Shown: positions 43,011 to 52,374 of the stretch, one piece after another | Layout: each line of letters opens with the position of its first letter | Position numbering within the stretch: position 1 is the first letter of the stretch | Source of the DNA: Nitrospirota bacterium | Lineage (GTDB): Bacteria > Nitrospirota > Thermodesulfovibrionia > UBA6902 | Direction: 5' to 3' | Assembly (NCBI GenBank): GCA_016234115.1 | Contig: JACRHD010000009.1 | Location: forward strand, 1-64,000 | Length of the DNA stretch: 64,000 nucleotides | Program-made: the position numbers and the translations under genes | Notes under the pieces: model-generated | The model's database searches: none | The model's input: the letters and a program-made list of their open reading frames with translations, nothing else | Told to the model about the DNA's origin: nothing

Positions 43011-43655
43011 TTAATACAGCCGGAAATAAACTGGAATGATATTGTGGCGGTGCAGTTCTTCTATAAGCGCGATCAGCCCTACCAGCCACATGAACCAGAG
43101 AGAGTCGATGAATCTCCTGCGGAGAGATCCCGGTATGATGGAATATTCTTCTGGCTCTTCAAGCAATGAAAATGACGGTATGAACGCCGGGACCCTTCTG
43201 CGGTATTCCCTGAATGCCTCGCCGTGACGCTCGACCAGGTCGCTTTCCTCCCGCCTGATCACGAGGGGATAATAAACCGCGAACAGGATGAATATCGTAA
43301 GGGGGATGGAAAGTGTCTTGGTGACAAGCCCGACCCCGACGGCGCCGAGGAGGCTGAAGAGGTATAAGGGATTTCTGCACATTGAATAAGGTCCGGTTGT
43401 CACCAGCGACTTCCTCTTGTACCCTGAAATGTATACGGAACACCACATTCGTCCGACTGCGGCGATACCTGCCAGGACCGTCCCGAGCATAAACAGTATG
43501 CCCCCGATGAAACCGTTTTCTTCCCAGCAACTGCCCGAAAACAGGACCATGGCTCCCACCCCGGCCATGAAGAACTTTGACAGGAGCATGCGGTTGTCTA
43601 AAAATAAATACTTGATTGAAGACATGATCAGAGATATTAGTGGCGACTGCTGCAT
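43011..43655 (-). CDS. Isoprenylcysteine carboxyl methyltransferase (ICMT)-like membrane methyltransferase
   Basis: 214 residues with five or so membrane helices. The conserved C-terminal catalytic stretch is present: TTGPYSMCRNPLY and later EESDLVERHGEAFREYRRRVPAFIP, as in the ICMT/phospholipid-N-methyltransferase families that use S-adenosylmethionine. Bacterial members methylate small molecules or lipids, and the substrate is unknown here. Flanked by a MITE-like element and an inverted heptamer repeat, with no operon partner. Confidence 0.8.
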   Translation of the reverse strand: MQQSPLISLIMSSIKYLFLDNRMLLSKFFMAGVGAMVLFSGSCWEENGFIGGILFMLGTVLAGIAAVGRMWCSVYISGYKRKSLVTTGPYSMCRNPLYLFSLLGAVGVGLVTKTLSIPLTIFILFAVYYPLVIRREESDLVERHGEAFREYRRRVPAFIPSFSLLEEPEEYSIIPGSLRRRFIDSLWFMWLVGLIALIEELHRHNIIPVYFRLY

Positions 43656-43667
43656 TTTGTCAATATG

Positions 43668-43767
43668 CAGTTAGCGGTCAGCAGTCAGCAATCAGCCTTC
43701 AGCTTCGGAAAAAAAGTCGTCGATATTTTGGCTGATCGCTGATTGCTGACTGCTGACCGCTGATTTG
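43668..43767. repeat. Inverted heptamer repeat (GCAGTCA type) upstream of nrdJ
   Basis: Units GCGGTCA, GCAGTCA and GCAATCA are followed by a spacer and by their inverted copies TGATTGC, TGACTGC and TGACCGC. The right arm supplies the -35 region of the nrdJ promoter. Confidence 0.85.
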
Positions 43768-43774
43768 ATATAAT
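43746..43774 (+). promoter_or_regulatory. nrdJ promoter, probably leaderless transcript
   Basis: A perfect extended -10 (TGATATAAT, TATAAT at 43769-43774) ends 6 bases before the nrdJ ATG, so transcription should begin at or next to the start codon. The -35 (CTGACT, 43746-43751, 17-bp spacer) lies in the heptamer repeat. No ribosome site exists. Confidence 0.6.
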
Positions 43775-43780
43775 TGACAC

Positions 43781-45517
43781 ATGAATTTGACCGAAAACGC
43801 CTTGACGGTTTTGCGGACGCGCTACCTGCTCAGGGACGAGCAGGGGAATATCAGGGAAACGCCTGAGGAATTGTTTCACAGGGTAGCGAGGGCCGTGGCG
43901 TCCGCGGAGGCCCTTTACGGGGGCGACCCGGATGAATGGGAAGAGAAATTTTTCGGGGCGATGAGCGGGCTGCTTTTTCTTCCCAATACCCCTACGCTGA
44001 TTAATGCCGGGAAGGAACACGGACAGCTTGCCGCCTGCTTCGTCCTTCCTGTCGATGATTCGATGACAAGCATCTTTGATTCCCTCAAGAACGCGGCCCT
44101 TATCCTTCAGAGCGGCGGCGGCACCGGCTTCTCATTTTCAAAACTGAGACCGAGGGCCGACATCGTGAAATCGACAGGCGGCATCGCCAGCGGTCCCGTA
44201 TCGTTCATGAGGATTTACAATACGGCAACGGAGGTCATTAAACAGGGCGGGGCCAGGAGGGGAGCGAACATGGGGATACTGAGGGTGGACCATCCCGATG
44301 TCATCGAATTCATCAAAATAAAGCGTCACGCCGAAGAGCTCAGGAATTTCAATATCTCCATTTCGGTAACGGACGCGTTCATGGAGGCCCTTAAGAACGG
44401 CTCCGAATATGACCTGGTCAACCCGCGCAGTAAAAAGGTGACCGGACGGGTGAAGGCAAAGGATGTGTTTCACGAACTGGTCGAGAGCGCGTGGGAGACC
44501 GGGGACCCCGGACTCGTGTTTATCGACAGGATCAACAGGGACAACCCGACTCCCCATATAGGTGAGATTGAGAGTACGAACCCGTGCGGAGAACAACCCC
44601 TTTTGCCGTATGAGGCGTGCGTGTTGGGATCGATAGATTTATCGAAGGTGGTGAAGGAAGGCAAGGGGCAAGGGGCAAGGGGCAAGGGGCAAGAAATAGA
44701 CTGGGACCGGATTGCATATCTTGTGAGACTCGGGGTTCGCTTCCTGGACAACGCCATTGATGTAAACATATATCCTGTTCCGGAGATAGAGCGGATGCAT
44801 AAAGGAAACAGAAAGATAGGCCTCGGGATCATGGGATGGGCCGACTTGCTGATAAGGCTCGGAATCAGGTACAACACCCCGAGGGCTTATAAACTGGCCC
44901 GAGAGGTCATGAGCTTTATCAGGGGCCATGCGCGCGAAATGTCATCGGAGCTGGCGCGGCAGAGGGGGGCCTTTCCGAATTTCAGGGGCTCCATCTACAA
45001 TACGCCCGGGTTTGCGTCGAAGGGCGGTTTGCGAAACGCGACCACGACCACTATAGCGCCTACAGGGACCCTTTCATTGATCGCGGGGTGTTCAAGCGGC
45101 ATTGAACCGCTTTTCGCGATAGCCTACAAGCGACTGGTCCTGGATACGGAGCTCCAAGAGATACATCACCTTTTTCTTGAAACCGCGAGACAGAGGGGTT
45201 TCTACAGTGAAGGACTGATTGAAACGGTCAGTAAGAAAGGAGACCTGAGGGGGCTTAAGGAGGTCCCTGCGGATGTAAAAAGAATTTTTATAACCTCACA
45301 TGAAATCTCCGCTGAAGACCACATCGAAGTCCAGGCCGCGTTCCAGGAGTTTACCGACAACGCGGTGTCCAAGACCATAAACCTGAAACACCGGGCGACA
45401 AGAGATGACATTGAACGCGCTTTTCTGCTGGCCTACGAAAAAGGCTGCAAAGGGATAACAGTATTCAGATACGGGTCGAAATTAGGGACGCTGGTAAAGG
45501 CGGATGAAGTCGATTAA
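43781..45517 (+). CDS. nrdJ: Adenosylcobalamin-dependent ribonucleotide reductase (class II)
   Basis: 578 residues. It reduces ribonucleotides to deoxyribonucleotides without oxygen, using B12. Motifs: LPNTPTLINAGKEHGQLAACFVLP (substrate-side Cys), SGGGTGFSFSKLRPRAD, VIKQGGARRGANMGIL, NPCGEQPLLPYEACVLGSIDLSK (active-site Cys and Glu) and TTTIAPTGTLSLIAG. The start ENALTVLRTRYLL is the family N-terminus. Two oddities. A GGGGCAA heptamer array (44660-44693) is translated as KGQGARGKGQ between beta and helix elements. And the chain ends at TVFRYGSKLGTLVKADEVD without the usual C-terminal Cys-pair/zinc tail that accepts electrons from thioredoxin. A separate polypeptide or another Cys pair may do this. 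Confidence 0.94.
   Translation: MNLTENALTVLRTRYLLRDEQGNIRETPEELFHRVARAVASAEALYGGDPDEWEEKFFGAMSGLLFLPNTPTLINAGKEHGQLAACFVLPVDDSMTSIFDSLKNAALILQSGGGTGFSFSKLRPRADIVKSTGGIASGPVSFMRIYNTATEVIKQGGARRGANMGILRVDHPDVIEFIKIKRHAEELRNFNISISVTDAFMEALKNGSEYDLVNPRSKKVTGRVKAKDVFHELVESAWETGDPGLVFIDRINRDNPTPHIGEIESTNPCGEQPLLPYEACVLGSIDLSKVVKEGKGQGARGKGQEIDWDRIAYLVRLGVRFLDNAIDVNIYPVPEIERMHKGNRKIGLGIMGWADLLIRLGIRYNTPRAYKLAREVMSFIRGHAREMSSELARQRGAFPNFRGSIYNTPGFASKGGLRNATTTTIAPTGTLSLIAGCSSGIEPLFAIAYKRLVLDTELQEIHHLFLETARQRGFYSEGLIETVSKKGDLRGLKEVPADVKRIFITSHEISAEDHIEVQAAFQEFTDNAVSKTINLKHRATRDDIERAFLLAYEKGCKGITVFRYGSKLGTLVKADEVD
44660..44693 (+). repeat. GGGGCAA heptamer array inside nrdJ
   Basis: Nearly five perfect units in frame, giving a 7-residue periodic peptide GKGQGAR. 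Confidence 0.9.
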
Positions 45518-45528
45518 GGCCGGTTATT

Positions 45529-46659
45529 ATGAGACCCCTGGCAAATGAGAGCGCAACAGGAGATTTTTTAAAGGGTCTTTTTTATTTTGTCCTCCTTGTT
45601 GTTGTTTCATCTGTTTCCGCAGAAGCCGCTGAATCTTCCGACCTTTCAAAGCACCCCATATATTCCGGATACGATTTTGGAAAAAAAGAGAAGGTCATAA
45701 ATCTCGGCACGCAGCCGTTGTATATACCGTCGGGGGTGATTGGTGAAGTAATGAAAAGGGACAGGACCCTGAAAAACTCCCTGAAGAAAAAGGGGTGGGA
45801 GGTCCGGTTTCACTCATTCCTGAAAGGAGAGGACATAAATTATTTCATCAAAAGAGGGGACATAGACGCAGCAATGGCAGGCGATATGCCCACGATCATG
45901 ATCGCCTCCGCCGGAAAAATCGTTGTCACGGCCCTCGCTCAACAGGGTTTTACGTCTATTATTGCCACCGATTACATGGAGATATCCGAGCTGAAGGGAG
46001 CAAGAGTAGGCTATCCCTCGGGGTCCAACGCATATTACGCGTTTCTTGTCGGCCTTTCACTGTCGGGCTTAAAAGAAACGGACGTGAAAATGATTCCTTA
46101 TGATATAGTCGAACTGCCTGCGGCGCTTTCAGAGGAAAAAATAGACGCGTTCACATCGTGGGAGCCGATCACGACCATTTCACTGCGGAATTATAATAAG
46201 TTTATCGTTATTCAAAGATACCTCAGTTCAGGTTATTTCTATATCGCAAGATCGCCGACAGGGCGGCATCCCGATATGGCCGAAGCCCTGACAGCAGCCT
46301 TTATGCGCGCCTTGATATGGCTGAGACTCGATAGAAACAATTTGCAAAAGGCCGCCGGGTGGACACTTCAGGCGGGAGAAGAACTTCAGGGAGCGCCCCT
46401 GGGCCTTTCAGCACTGCAGATAGCCGAGATGACAAGAAGCGATATCCTGGATATCGTTTCCGTCCCGTTTATTCCCGCGAGGGCCTATGAAGCCGGGGGC
46501 TCCATATATTCTGCATTTGAGTTTCTGAAAAAGATCGGCAAGATACCGCCTGAAGCAGCATGGGACAGGGTCTCCGGCAGTTTCGACAACACTATTCTCA
46601 GAAAGATTTCACTGGACCCCCGAAGGTATGAAATATACGATTTCAATTATGAAGAATAA
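45529..46659 (+). CDS. NrtA/SsuA/THI5-like periplasmic substrate-binding protein
   Basis: 376 residues, with a hydrophobic export segment at about 16-33 (FYFVLLVVVSSVSAEAAE). The body has the two-lobed binding-protein pattern of the NMT1/THI5 or nitrate/sulfonate type: VINLGTQPLYIPSG, FIKRGDIDAAMAGDMPTIM, LKGARVGYPSGSNAYYAFLVGL and EEKIDAFTSWEPI. The ligand cannot be told. There is no permease or ATPase gene. Instead the stop codon overlaps the start of a hybrid histidine kinase, so this protein probably feeds a signal into that kinase. ATG 45529 follows nrdJ by 11 bp. Confidence 0.85.
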   Translation: MRPLANESATGDFLKGLFYFVLLVVVSSVSAEAAESSDLSKHPIYSGYDFGKKEKVINLGTQPLYIPSGVIGEVMKRDRTLKNSLKKKGWEVRFHSFLKGEDINYFIKRGDIDAAMAGDMPTIMIASAGKIVVTALAQQGFTSIIATDYMEISELKGARVGYPSGSNAYYAFLVGLSLSGLKETDVKMIPYDIVELPAALSEEKIDAFTSWEPITTISLRNYNKFIVIQRYLSSGYFYIARSPTGRHPDMAEALTAAFMRALIWLRLDRNNLQKAAGWTLQAGEELQGAPLGLSALQIAEMTRSDILDIVSVPFIPARAYEAGGSIYSAFEFLKKIGKIPPEAAWDRVSGSFDNTILRKISLDPRRYEIYDFNYEE

Positions 46660-49042
46660 TAAAATACGGACCAGGATGATGGTATACTTCGGTGCGGCCT
46701 TTGTCGTTACCTTCGTCGCCATTGAACTGGCAATGATTTACGGGCTTCCTTTCACCGGCCTCGGCGGGGAGTATAAAGAGAGAAAGACCGAGGTCCTGAA
46801 ATCGGTTTCCGGGCTTGCCGATATGAAAAAGGAGCAGCTCATAAGCCTGTTCAATGAAAGGAGGGCCGATTCGAAGAGCCTTGCGGAGAGCGAAATTTTC
46901 AGGACTGCCGCAGCCGGGAAGGCCCTTGGTCGTATCCATCAAAATCTTGTCACCTTAAAAGAGAACCATGAAGTATATGAAGCGCTGCACCTGATCGATG
47001 CGGAGACGGGAAGGATTGTCGCTTCAACTGAGGCGGGCGACGTTGGGATAGATCGATCACGGGACCCTGACTTCCTCGCTGTTTTAAACCCGCTTGCCGG
47101 GGACTCCGTTACTATAAAGAAGTCCTTTAAAAGCCCGGGGATATTTTTCTACGTCTATAGTCCGGTCAGGGGGCCTCGGGTGAAAATAGGGCAGGGCGGT
47201 CCGGTTGCGGTACTGATAACCCGAAGCAGCGTTGATAAGATGATCAGCTCCATCCTCCATACAGGCAGGGCACTCGGGACCACGGGAGAGGTGATATTCC
47301 TGGACCAGGACGCGAGGATACTCGCCCCGCTCAGGCGCCCATTGCCTGACGGGACCCTGGCAAGACCTCTTGAATTTATTGATTCCTCGAAAGCGGCCGG
47401 GATGGCCGCCGGCGGCATAGAGGGGATTATTGAGGCCGAAGACTATCGGGGCGTTCCTGTGTTGGCGGTGACCCGTCATATACCGGTCACCTCGGAAATC
47501 CGTTGGGGGATTGTCGTAAAGACCGACGTTCAGGAAGTCTTTGCCCCTCTGAGGAAAGATATTATCAACGCCGCCATGATCACGCTGACAGGCTGCATCA
47601 TGGTCCTGCTTATCACATATTTGATCGCGACGAAACTTTCCGGCCCGATAAAACAATTGAGCAGGGCGGCGCAGCAGGTAGGGGAAGGCAATCTGGACGT
47701 ACGCGTCCCTGCGGAAGCTCAGGACGAAGTGGGAATGCTGGCTGAGGCCTTCAATTCAATGCTTGAGCGAATACGGAACTACCATCAGGACCTTGAGGAC
47801 CGGGTCGCAAAACGCACGGCCGAACTCAATTCGGTGAATGAGGAATTGCGCGGCGAGATGGCCGGGCGCTTACGCGCTGAAAAGGAAAAAGAAAAACTCG
47901 AAGAGCAGCTCCGGCAGGCGCAGAAGATGGAGGCGATAGGGCTATTGGCCGGGGGCGTGGCCCACGACTTCAACAACGTGCTGATGGCTATAATCGGTTA
48001 TTCGTATTTATTGAAGAACAGGCTTCAGGACGACGCTGGCCTGAGGTCGCATGTCGAACAGATCATCGCCGTCAGCAACAGGGCCGCCAATATGGTCCGG
48101 GGACTGCTCGCGTTCAGCAGGAAACAGGTGCTCAAGCCCATGCCTGCCGACCTGAACGACATTGTAAGAAATACGGAAAAATTCCTCAAGATGATCATAG
48201 GAGCGGACATTGAATTCACAACTAAATATTCGGAGAAGCTGCTGACTGTAATGGTCGACGCCGGCCAGATGGACCAGGTGTTGACCAACCTCGTTATGAA
48301 TGCCAGGGATGCGATGCCCCAGGGCGGCGTCCTCAGCATAGAGACCGGCATATTCGACCTGGAAGACGAGTATGTAAAAGCATACCTGCTGGACAACCCC
48401 GGAGTTTATGCCTGCATATCGCTTTCAGACACCGGTTCAGGTATGGACGAAGAAACAAGAAAGAAGATCTTCGAGCCTTTCTTTACGACTAAAGGGGTAG
48501 GAGAGGGGACCGGACTCGGGCTTTCGACGGTATACGGTATAATCAAACAGCACGACGGGCATATAACCGTCTACAGCGAACCCGGCAGGGGAACGACGTT
48601 CCGGATATACCTCCCGCTTATAGAGGCCGTGGCGGAAAAAGAGCAGACCCCGTCAATTGCAAGCTTGAGGGGCGGAGACGAGACCGTCCTTTTGGCCGAG
48701 GACAATGAACACGTGAGAACTCTCGGGAGATACGTGCTCGAAAAATACGGATACCGGGTCCTGATCGCGGAAGACGGTGTGGAGGCCGTCAATAAATTCA
48801 ACGAGCATATAGACGAAATCCGGTTGTGCATCCTCGACGTCATTATGCCGAAGAAGAGCGGGAAGGATGTATATGACGAGATAAAAAGGACGCGGCCTGG
48901 CGTGAAAGTGCTTTTTATGAGCGGCTATACGGCCGATGTGCTGCACAGAAAAGATATTCTCGGCGAGGGTCTGAATTTTATTACAAAGCCCGTGACGCCT
49001 GAGACGCTTTTAAAGAAGGTGCGGGAGGTGCTGGATGCATAG
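46628..49042 (+). CDS. Hybrid sensor histidine kinase (Cache-like sensor, HAMP, HisKA, HATPase, receiver)
   Basis: 804 residues from ATG 46628 (797 from ATG 46649), overlapping the binding-protein gene. Membrane helices at about 18-40 and 318-340 enclose a 270-residue periplasmic double-Cache-like sensor (DAETGRIVASTEAGDVG, FYVYSPVRG). HAMP follows (about 340-390), then a coiled coil, a HisKA motif GGVAHDFNNVLMAIIGYSYLL (phospho-His about 444), N/G boxes (VLTNLVMNARDAMPQGG, SDTGSGMD, GEGTGLGLSTVYGIIKQHDG) and a C-terminal receiver (LCILDVIMPKKSG, phospho-Asp about 738). No DNA-binding regulator is adjacent, so output goes elsewhere. Confidence 0.92.
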   Translation: MKYTISIMKNNKIRTRMMVYFGAAFVVTFVAIELAMIYGLPFTGLGGEYKERKTEVLKSVSGLADMKKEQLISLFNERRADSKSLAESEIFRTAAAGKALGRIHQNLVTLKENHEVYEALHLIDAETGRIVASTEAGDVGIDRSRDPDFLAVLNPLAGDSVTIKKSFKSPGIFFYVYSPVRGPRVKIGQGGPVAVLITRSSVDKMISSILHTGRALGTTGEVIFLDQDARILAPLRRPLPDGTLARPLEFIDSSKAAGMAAGGIEGIIEAEDYRGVPVLAVTRHIPVTSEIRWGIVVKTDVQEVFAPLRKDIINAAMITLTGCIMVLLITYLIATKLSGPIKQLSRAAQQVGEGNLDVRVPAEAQDEVGMLAEAFNSMLERIRNYHQDLEDRVAKRTAELNSVNEELRGEMAGRLRAEKEKEKLEEQLRQAQKMEAIGLLAGGVAHDFNNVLMAIIGYSYLLKNRLQDDAGLRSHVEQIIAVSNRAANMVRGLLAFSRKQVLKPMPADLNDIVRNTEKFLKMIIGADIEFTTKYSEKLLTVMVDAGQMDQVLTNLVMNARDAMPQGGVLSIETGIFDLEDEYVKAYLLDNPGVYACISLSDTGSGMDEETRKKIFEPFFTTKGVGEGTGLGLSTVYGIIKQHDGHITVYSEPGRGTTFRIYLPLIEAVAEKEQTPSIASLRGGDETVLLAEDNEHVRTLGRYVLEKYGYRVLIAEDGVEAVNKFNEHIDEIRLCILDVIMPKKSGKDVYDEIKRTRPGVKVLFMSGYTADVLHRKDILGEGLNFITKPVTPETLLKKVREVLDA

Positions 49043-49053
49043 GCGTTGGTCGC

Positions 49054-49168
49054 CGTCATTCCCGAGGTCTTTATCGGGAATCTACCCTTCGACAGGCTCA
49101 GGGCGACATGGCTTGTCATGGTGAGCCTGTCGAACCATGGATTCCCGCTTAAGGACTGAGGGAATGAC
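49054..49168. repeat. Composite dispersed repeat between convergent genes
   Basis: CGTCATTCCCG/CGGGAATC half-sites surround a hairpin TTCGACAGGCTCAGGG ... GAGCCTGTCGAA (49088-49134). The stretch separates the hybrid kinase gene from the convergent MCP gene and may act as a terminator. Confidence 0.75.
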
Positions 49169-49189
49169 GCTTACGAAACCTTAGCAGGA

Positions 49190-51643
49190 TTACACCTTGA
49201 ACCATTCCGCCATCCCGTTGAGCTCTGCTGCCAGCTTCGACAGGTCTTCCGAAGAGCGTTTTATCTCGGAAACGGACCCGGTCAGGTGTCTTGTTATATT
49301 GGCGATGCCTTCCATATTGTTTGATACCGCTTCCGTAGTCGTAGTCTGTTCATCGGTTGCCGCCGCTATTCTCTGCACCATATCGGTGACCCCGCCGACA
49401 TACGCGACTATTTTGTCTATTGATTGAAGGGTGCTGTTCACACTGGTGAGGACGTTTTCGGCATAGGTCTTTTCTTCCTTCATCGCGTTTACGGAATCCT
49501 TTATCTCTTTTTCCATCGTCTTTATCGTCTTCGTGATGCTGTCCGTTGCCTGCGTGGTCCTCTCCGCAAGCTGACGTACGTTGTCCGCTACGACGGCAAA
49601 GCCGCGTCCCTGCTCGCCGGCGCGCGCCGCTTCTATGGCCGCGTTTAAGGCAAGGAGGTTGGTCTGGTCGGCTATGTCCTTGATTAGGGTGACGACACTG
49701 CTGACCTCTTTGGATTTATGTCCCAGCTCTTCAATCTTGGCGGCAGATGCCTTGACGGTATCGACAAACTTTGTCAGGTAATTCATAGTGACGTCCATTT
49801 CTTCTTTGCCGTGGATCGCGGTCTCTTTCATGGCCTGGGCGGTCTTTGAGGTCTCCGCGGCATTTCTTGCGACATCCGTTATAGTCTGCGATATCTGGGT
49901 AATGGCTGCGGCCGACTGTTCCACCTGCTGGGACTGCTCTTTTGAGCCGCTGTCGAGCACTGACGCGGTGGCCGACAATTCTTCGGAGCTGCTTGCGAGG
50001 CCGCTGGTCGCAACCCTCATTTTCTCGACTATCTCTCTCAGATTAGTGACCATCGACGCCATGGAGGTCTGCACCGTTCCGATCTCGTCATTCGAATTGA
50101 CATTGAGCTCATCCTTCAGATTGCCGTGCGAGACCTCATCGGAGGCGTGAATCAGCCGGCTTAAGGGATTTGATATGGTACGGTAGACCCACATTCCGAA
50201 GATGATGCCGAAAATCACGACGCCGACGCTGATAAAGCCCAGGATCGCCGTGCTGTACCGGACCATTTTATTTACTGCGCCGATCGCCTTTTCCTGTTCA
50301 CCCTGTGCCAGGATGGCGGTTTCCCTGCCTTTTTCCGCCTGTTTGGAAACCACACCCTTTAATTTCTCTATGGCCTGCGCCGACCTTTCCTGCATGCTTA
50401 ATTTGTTGTGGAGTTTTGCAATTACCCCGTCATCCGCGAAAAGGTGGCCCTTTACCGAATTCATCGCAACACCCATACTCTGAAGAATCTTCAGCTCCTC
50501 TTGTACATTTATCTTTTTTAATGACCTTTCCAGGTTTTTTGTGACTGGCACGATGAATTCAAATACCTTTTCAATTTCATGTTCCGTATTGTCAATATCT
50601 TCACTGGTTGAAGCTGTGAAGAGTCTTGTCGTCAGCCCGTCTATCGACATGCTGTTGGACATAAGATCGGCGGTGCCTGACAGGATATTGTTGGCGACAT
50701 TCACCTGAAAGAGGTGCGACTGCTGTCTTTCAGTCTCTGCCCTGTATTTTTCGTTGGCCGTGGTGACCTCCTGCTCCTTTACAAGGACCACTACGGACAG
50801 ACTCTCTTTTATTTCTTTCGCGATTTTATCATAGGAGTTTTTTTCTTCCTCGCCCGCCTCTCCGAAAAGGGAGGTCCTGAGCTTTAGGAATTCTTCCAGT
50901 TTTTTCGTGATGATCTTTATGTCAGTCGACAGGCCCTTTGAGTTTTTCAGATGTTCATTATGGGATATTTTCTCTAAAAGGACATTGATTTTGCCCTTGG
51001 CAATAATGGTGCCTTTCCTGTCCTTTGCAGTCTCTGTCTCCTTGATTACAAACTGGAAGTCCTTCAGCATCGAAAGTAATAATTGCATATTCTTCATATC
51101 GCCCGCAATGGACGTAGTTTCATCCATTGATACTATAAAGGCCGCAGAGCGGTTAAGCTGGAGGCTCCTTACCTTCTTGTTCATCTCATTCAACCTGTTT
51201 GAGGATTCCTTTAACTTCTGTGTTATAGCATGTTTTGCCGCCTCGGCGTCTTCTTCAGCTTCGAGCCTCGCCTCTGTCGTTTCAAAAAATTCCGACGCTA
51301 TTTCCTTCATCTCATCATAAGTCGTCATCGCCTTGTCTCCTGCCATCGACTCAAGAGAAGACTGAGCGTTTTTTACACCAGCCAAAGAGGTCTCGGCGTC
51401 TTTGCGATGGGCGTCATATTCCTCTGTGTTTTTCGAAACGCTTACTTTAATCAGATCGGCGATGACTTCCTGTATCGTTTTCTGGAATTCAATCGATTTC
51501 ATCTGATAAGGGGTGCTCCGCTCGGTAAGGTAAAAGAGCTTGCTCTTGACGAAGCTCATGCCGATTATGCTTGTGGCGGTCACGGCGGCCACAATAATGA
51601 GGACGATTACGACATTTAAAGTTAATTTGGTTTTTATAGTCAT
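49190..51643 (-). CDS. Methyl-accepting chemotaxis protein with long periplasmic helical sensor
   Basis: 817 residues. Membrane helices at about 7-30 and 440-462. The roughly 410 residues between them are predicted as long helices with heptad-like Glu/Lys/Ala patterns, so probably a helical-bundle sensor. HAMP follows (about 463-515: [19 protein letters not shown]). The signalling domain has the invariant hairpin tip: [45 protein letters not shown]. It passes signals to CheW/CheA. It is last in a minus-strand array with three binding proteins and a rhodanese (51847-54753), which are possible ligand-loading partners. Confidence 0.93.
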   Translation of the reverse strand: MTIKTKLTLNVVIVLIIVAAVTATSIIGMSFVKSKLFYLTERSTPYQMKSIEFQKTIQEVIADLIKVSVSKNTEEYDAHRKDAETSLAGVKNAQSSLESMAGDKAMTTYDEMKEIASEFFETTEARLEAEEDAEAAKHAITQKLKESSNRLNEMNKKVRSLQLNRSAAFIVSMDETTSIAGDMKNMQLLLSMLKDFQFVIKETETAKDRKGTIIAKGKINVLLEKISHNEHLKNSKGLSTDIKIITKKLEEFLKLRTSLFGEAGEEEKNSYDKIAKEIKESLSVVVLVKEQEVTTANEKYRAETERQQSHLFQVNVANNILSGTADLMSNSMSIDGLTTRLFTASTSEDIDNTEHEIEKVFEFIVPVTKNLERSLKKINVQEELKILQSMGVAMNSVKGHLFADDGVIAKLHNKLSMQERSAQAIEKLKGVVSKQAEKGRETAILAQGEQEKAIGAVNKMVRYSTAILGFISVGVVIFGIIFGMWVYRTISNPLSRLIHASDEVSHGNLKDELNVNSNDEIGTVQTSMASMVTNLREIVEKMRVATSGLASSSEELSATASVLDSGSKEQSQQVEQSAAAITQISQTITDVARNAAETSKTAQAMKETAIHGKEEMDVTMNYLTKFVDTVKASAAKIEELGHKSKEVSSVVTLIKDIADQTNLLALNAAIEAARAGEQGRGFAVVADNVRQLAERTTQATDSITKTIKTMEKEIKDSVNAMKEEKTYAENVLTSVNSTLQSIDKIVAYVGGVTDMVQRIAAATDEQTTTTEAVSNNMEGIANITRHLTGSVSEIKRSSEDLSKLAAELNGMAEWFKV

Positions 51644-51718
51644 TATTTTAAAATCCGGGATTTGGGCGGTTCATTCAACATCGCCCGAATCCCGGGCATC
51701 CTTAGTTGTTTCCCTGGT

Positions 51719-51818
51719 CGTCATGCCCGAAGTCTTTGAATCGGGCATCCAGTTCCTTAGCTGTCCGGATTCCCGCTGACTGACTGCCAACAGTAGGTGC
51801 TTTAGGCACGGGAATGAC
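51719..51818. repeat. Dispersed repeat with the 22-bp module of the MITE-like element
   Basis: CGTCATGCCCG and CGGGCATCC half-sites, then an inverted copy of the block 20079-20134 (including CAGTAGGTGCTTTAGGCAC). Lies between the rhodanese and MCP genes. Confidence 0.7.
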
Positions 51819-51846
51819 AACGGATGTGCTTTATAAAAGCATCTTC

Positions 51847-52329
51847 TTACTCCGTCGGATATCCTTTGCTCTTCCAGTCAGGCATACCTTCCCTGTACCA
51901 GTAGACCTTCTTGAAGCCAAGGTGCTTCATCATGATGGCCGCCCTGGGGGAGCGCGGACACTTGACGCCGTTGCAGTACACTACGTAGTCCTTGTCCTTG
52001 TCGAGACCGTTGGCAAGCGAAGGGTCTTTAATGAGATCATCGGCAGGCAGGTGCGTCGCGCCTTCGATCCTTTCAGTGTCATACTGGGTCTTGTTCCGGG
52101 TGTCGACGATGGCGGTCTTGTTCGATTTCCATATCTTGTGGACCTCTTCTCCGCTGATAACAGACACATTCAGGCCATCCAGAATCGTTACCGGCAACTC
52201 TTTCTTTTCTTTTTCGATCTCGGTGATCGCGTCGATTTTCTTTACGACGTCTTCCGGCCACATGTCGGCAAAGCAAATGCCTGACATCACGAATATCGCA
52301 GACAATGCGATCAGTAAACATCTCTTCAT
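51847..52329 (-). CDS. Periplasmic rhodanese-like sulfurtransferase
   Basis: 160 residues from ATG 52329 (AAGGAG 8 nt upstream). A signal peptide (KRCLLIALSAIFVMSG, cut near CFA) exports it. The rhodanese domain (about 55-155) has IVDTRNKTQYDTERIEGATHLP and the active-site loop VVYCNGVKCPRS with the catalytic Cys, followed by AAIMMKHLGFKKVYWYREGMPDWKSKGYP. Single-domain periplasmic rhodaneses bind or transfer sulfane sulfur. Located between the PstS-like binding proteins and the MCP, so a role in sensing sulfur species is conceivable but not shown. Confidence 0.87.
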   Translation of the reverse strand: MKRCLLIALSAIFVMSGICFADMWPEDVVKKIDAITEIEKEKKELPVTILDGLNVSVISGEEVHKIWKSNKTAIVDTRNKTQYDTERIEGATHLPADDLIKDPSLANGLDKDKDYVVYCNGVKCPRSPRAAIMMKHLGFKKVYWYREGMPDWKSKGYPTE

Positions 52330-52374
52330 TTTATATCTCCTTTTTTTGAGGTTTAAACACACCTTATGGTGTTT

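Noticed and set aside
42921-43169. Plus-strand 82-residue frame overlapping the ICMT-like gene
   Set aside because: Starts in the palindromic element and runs antisense to conserved methyltransferase sequence.
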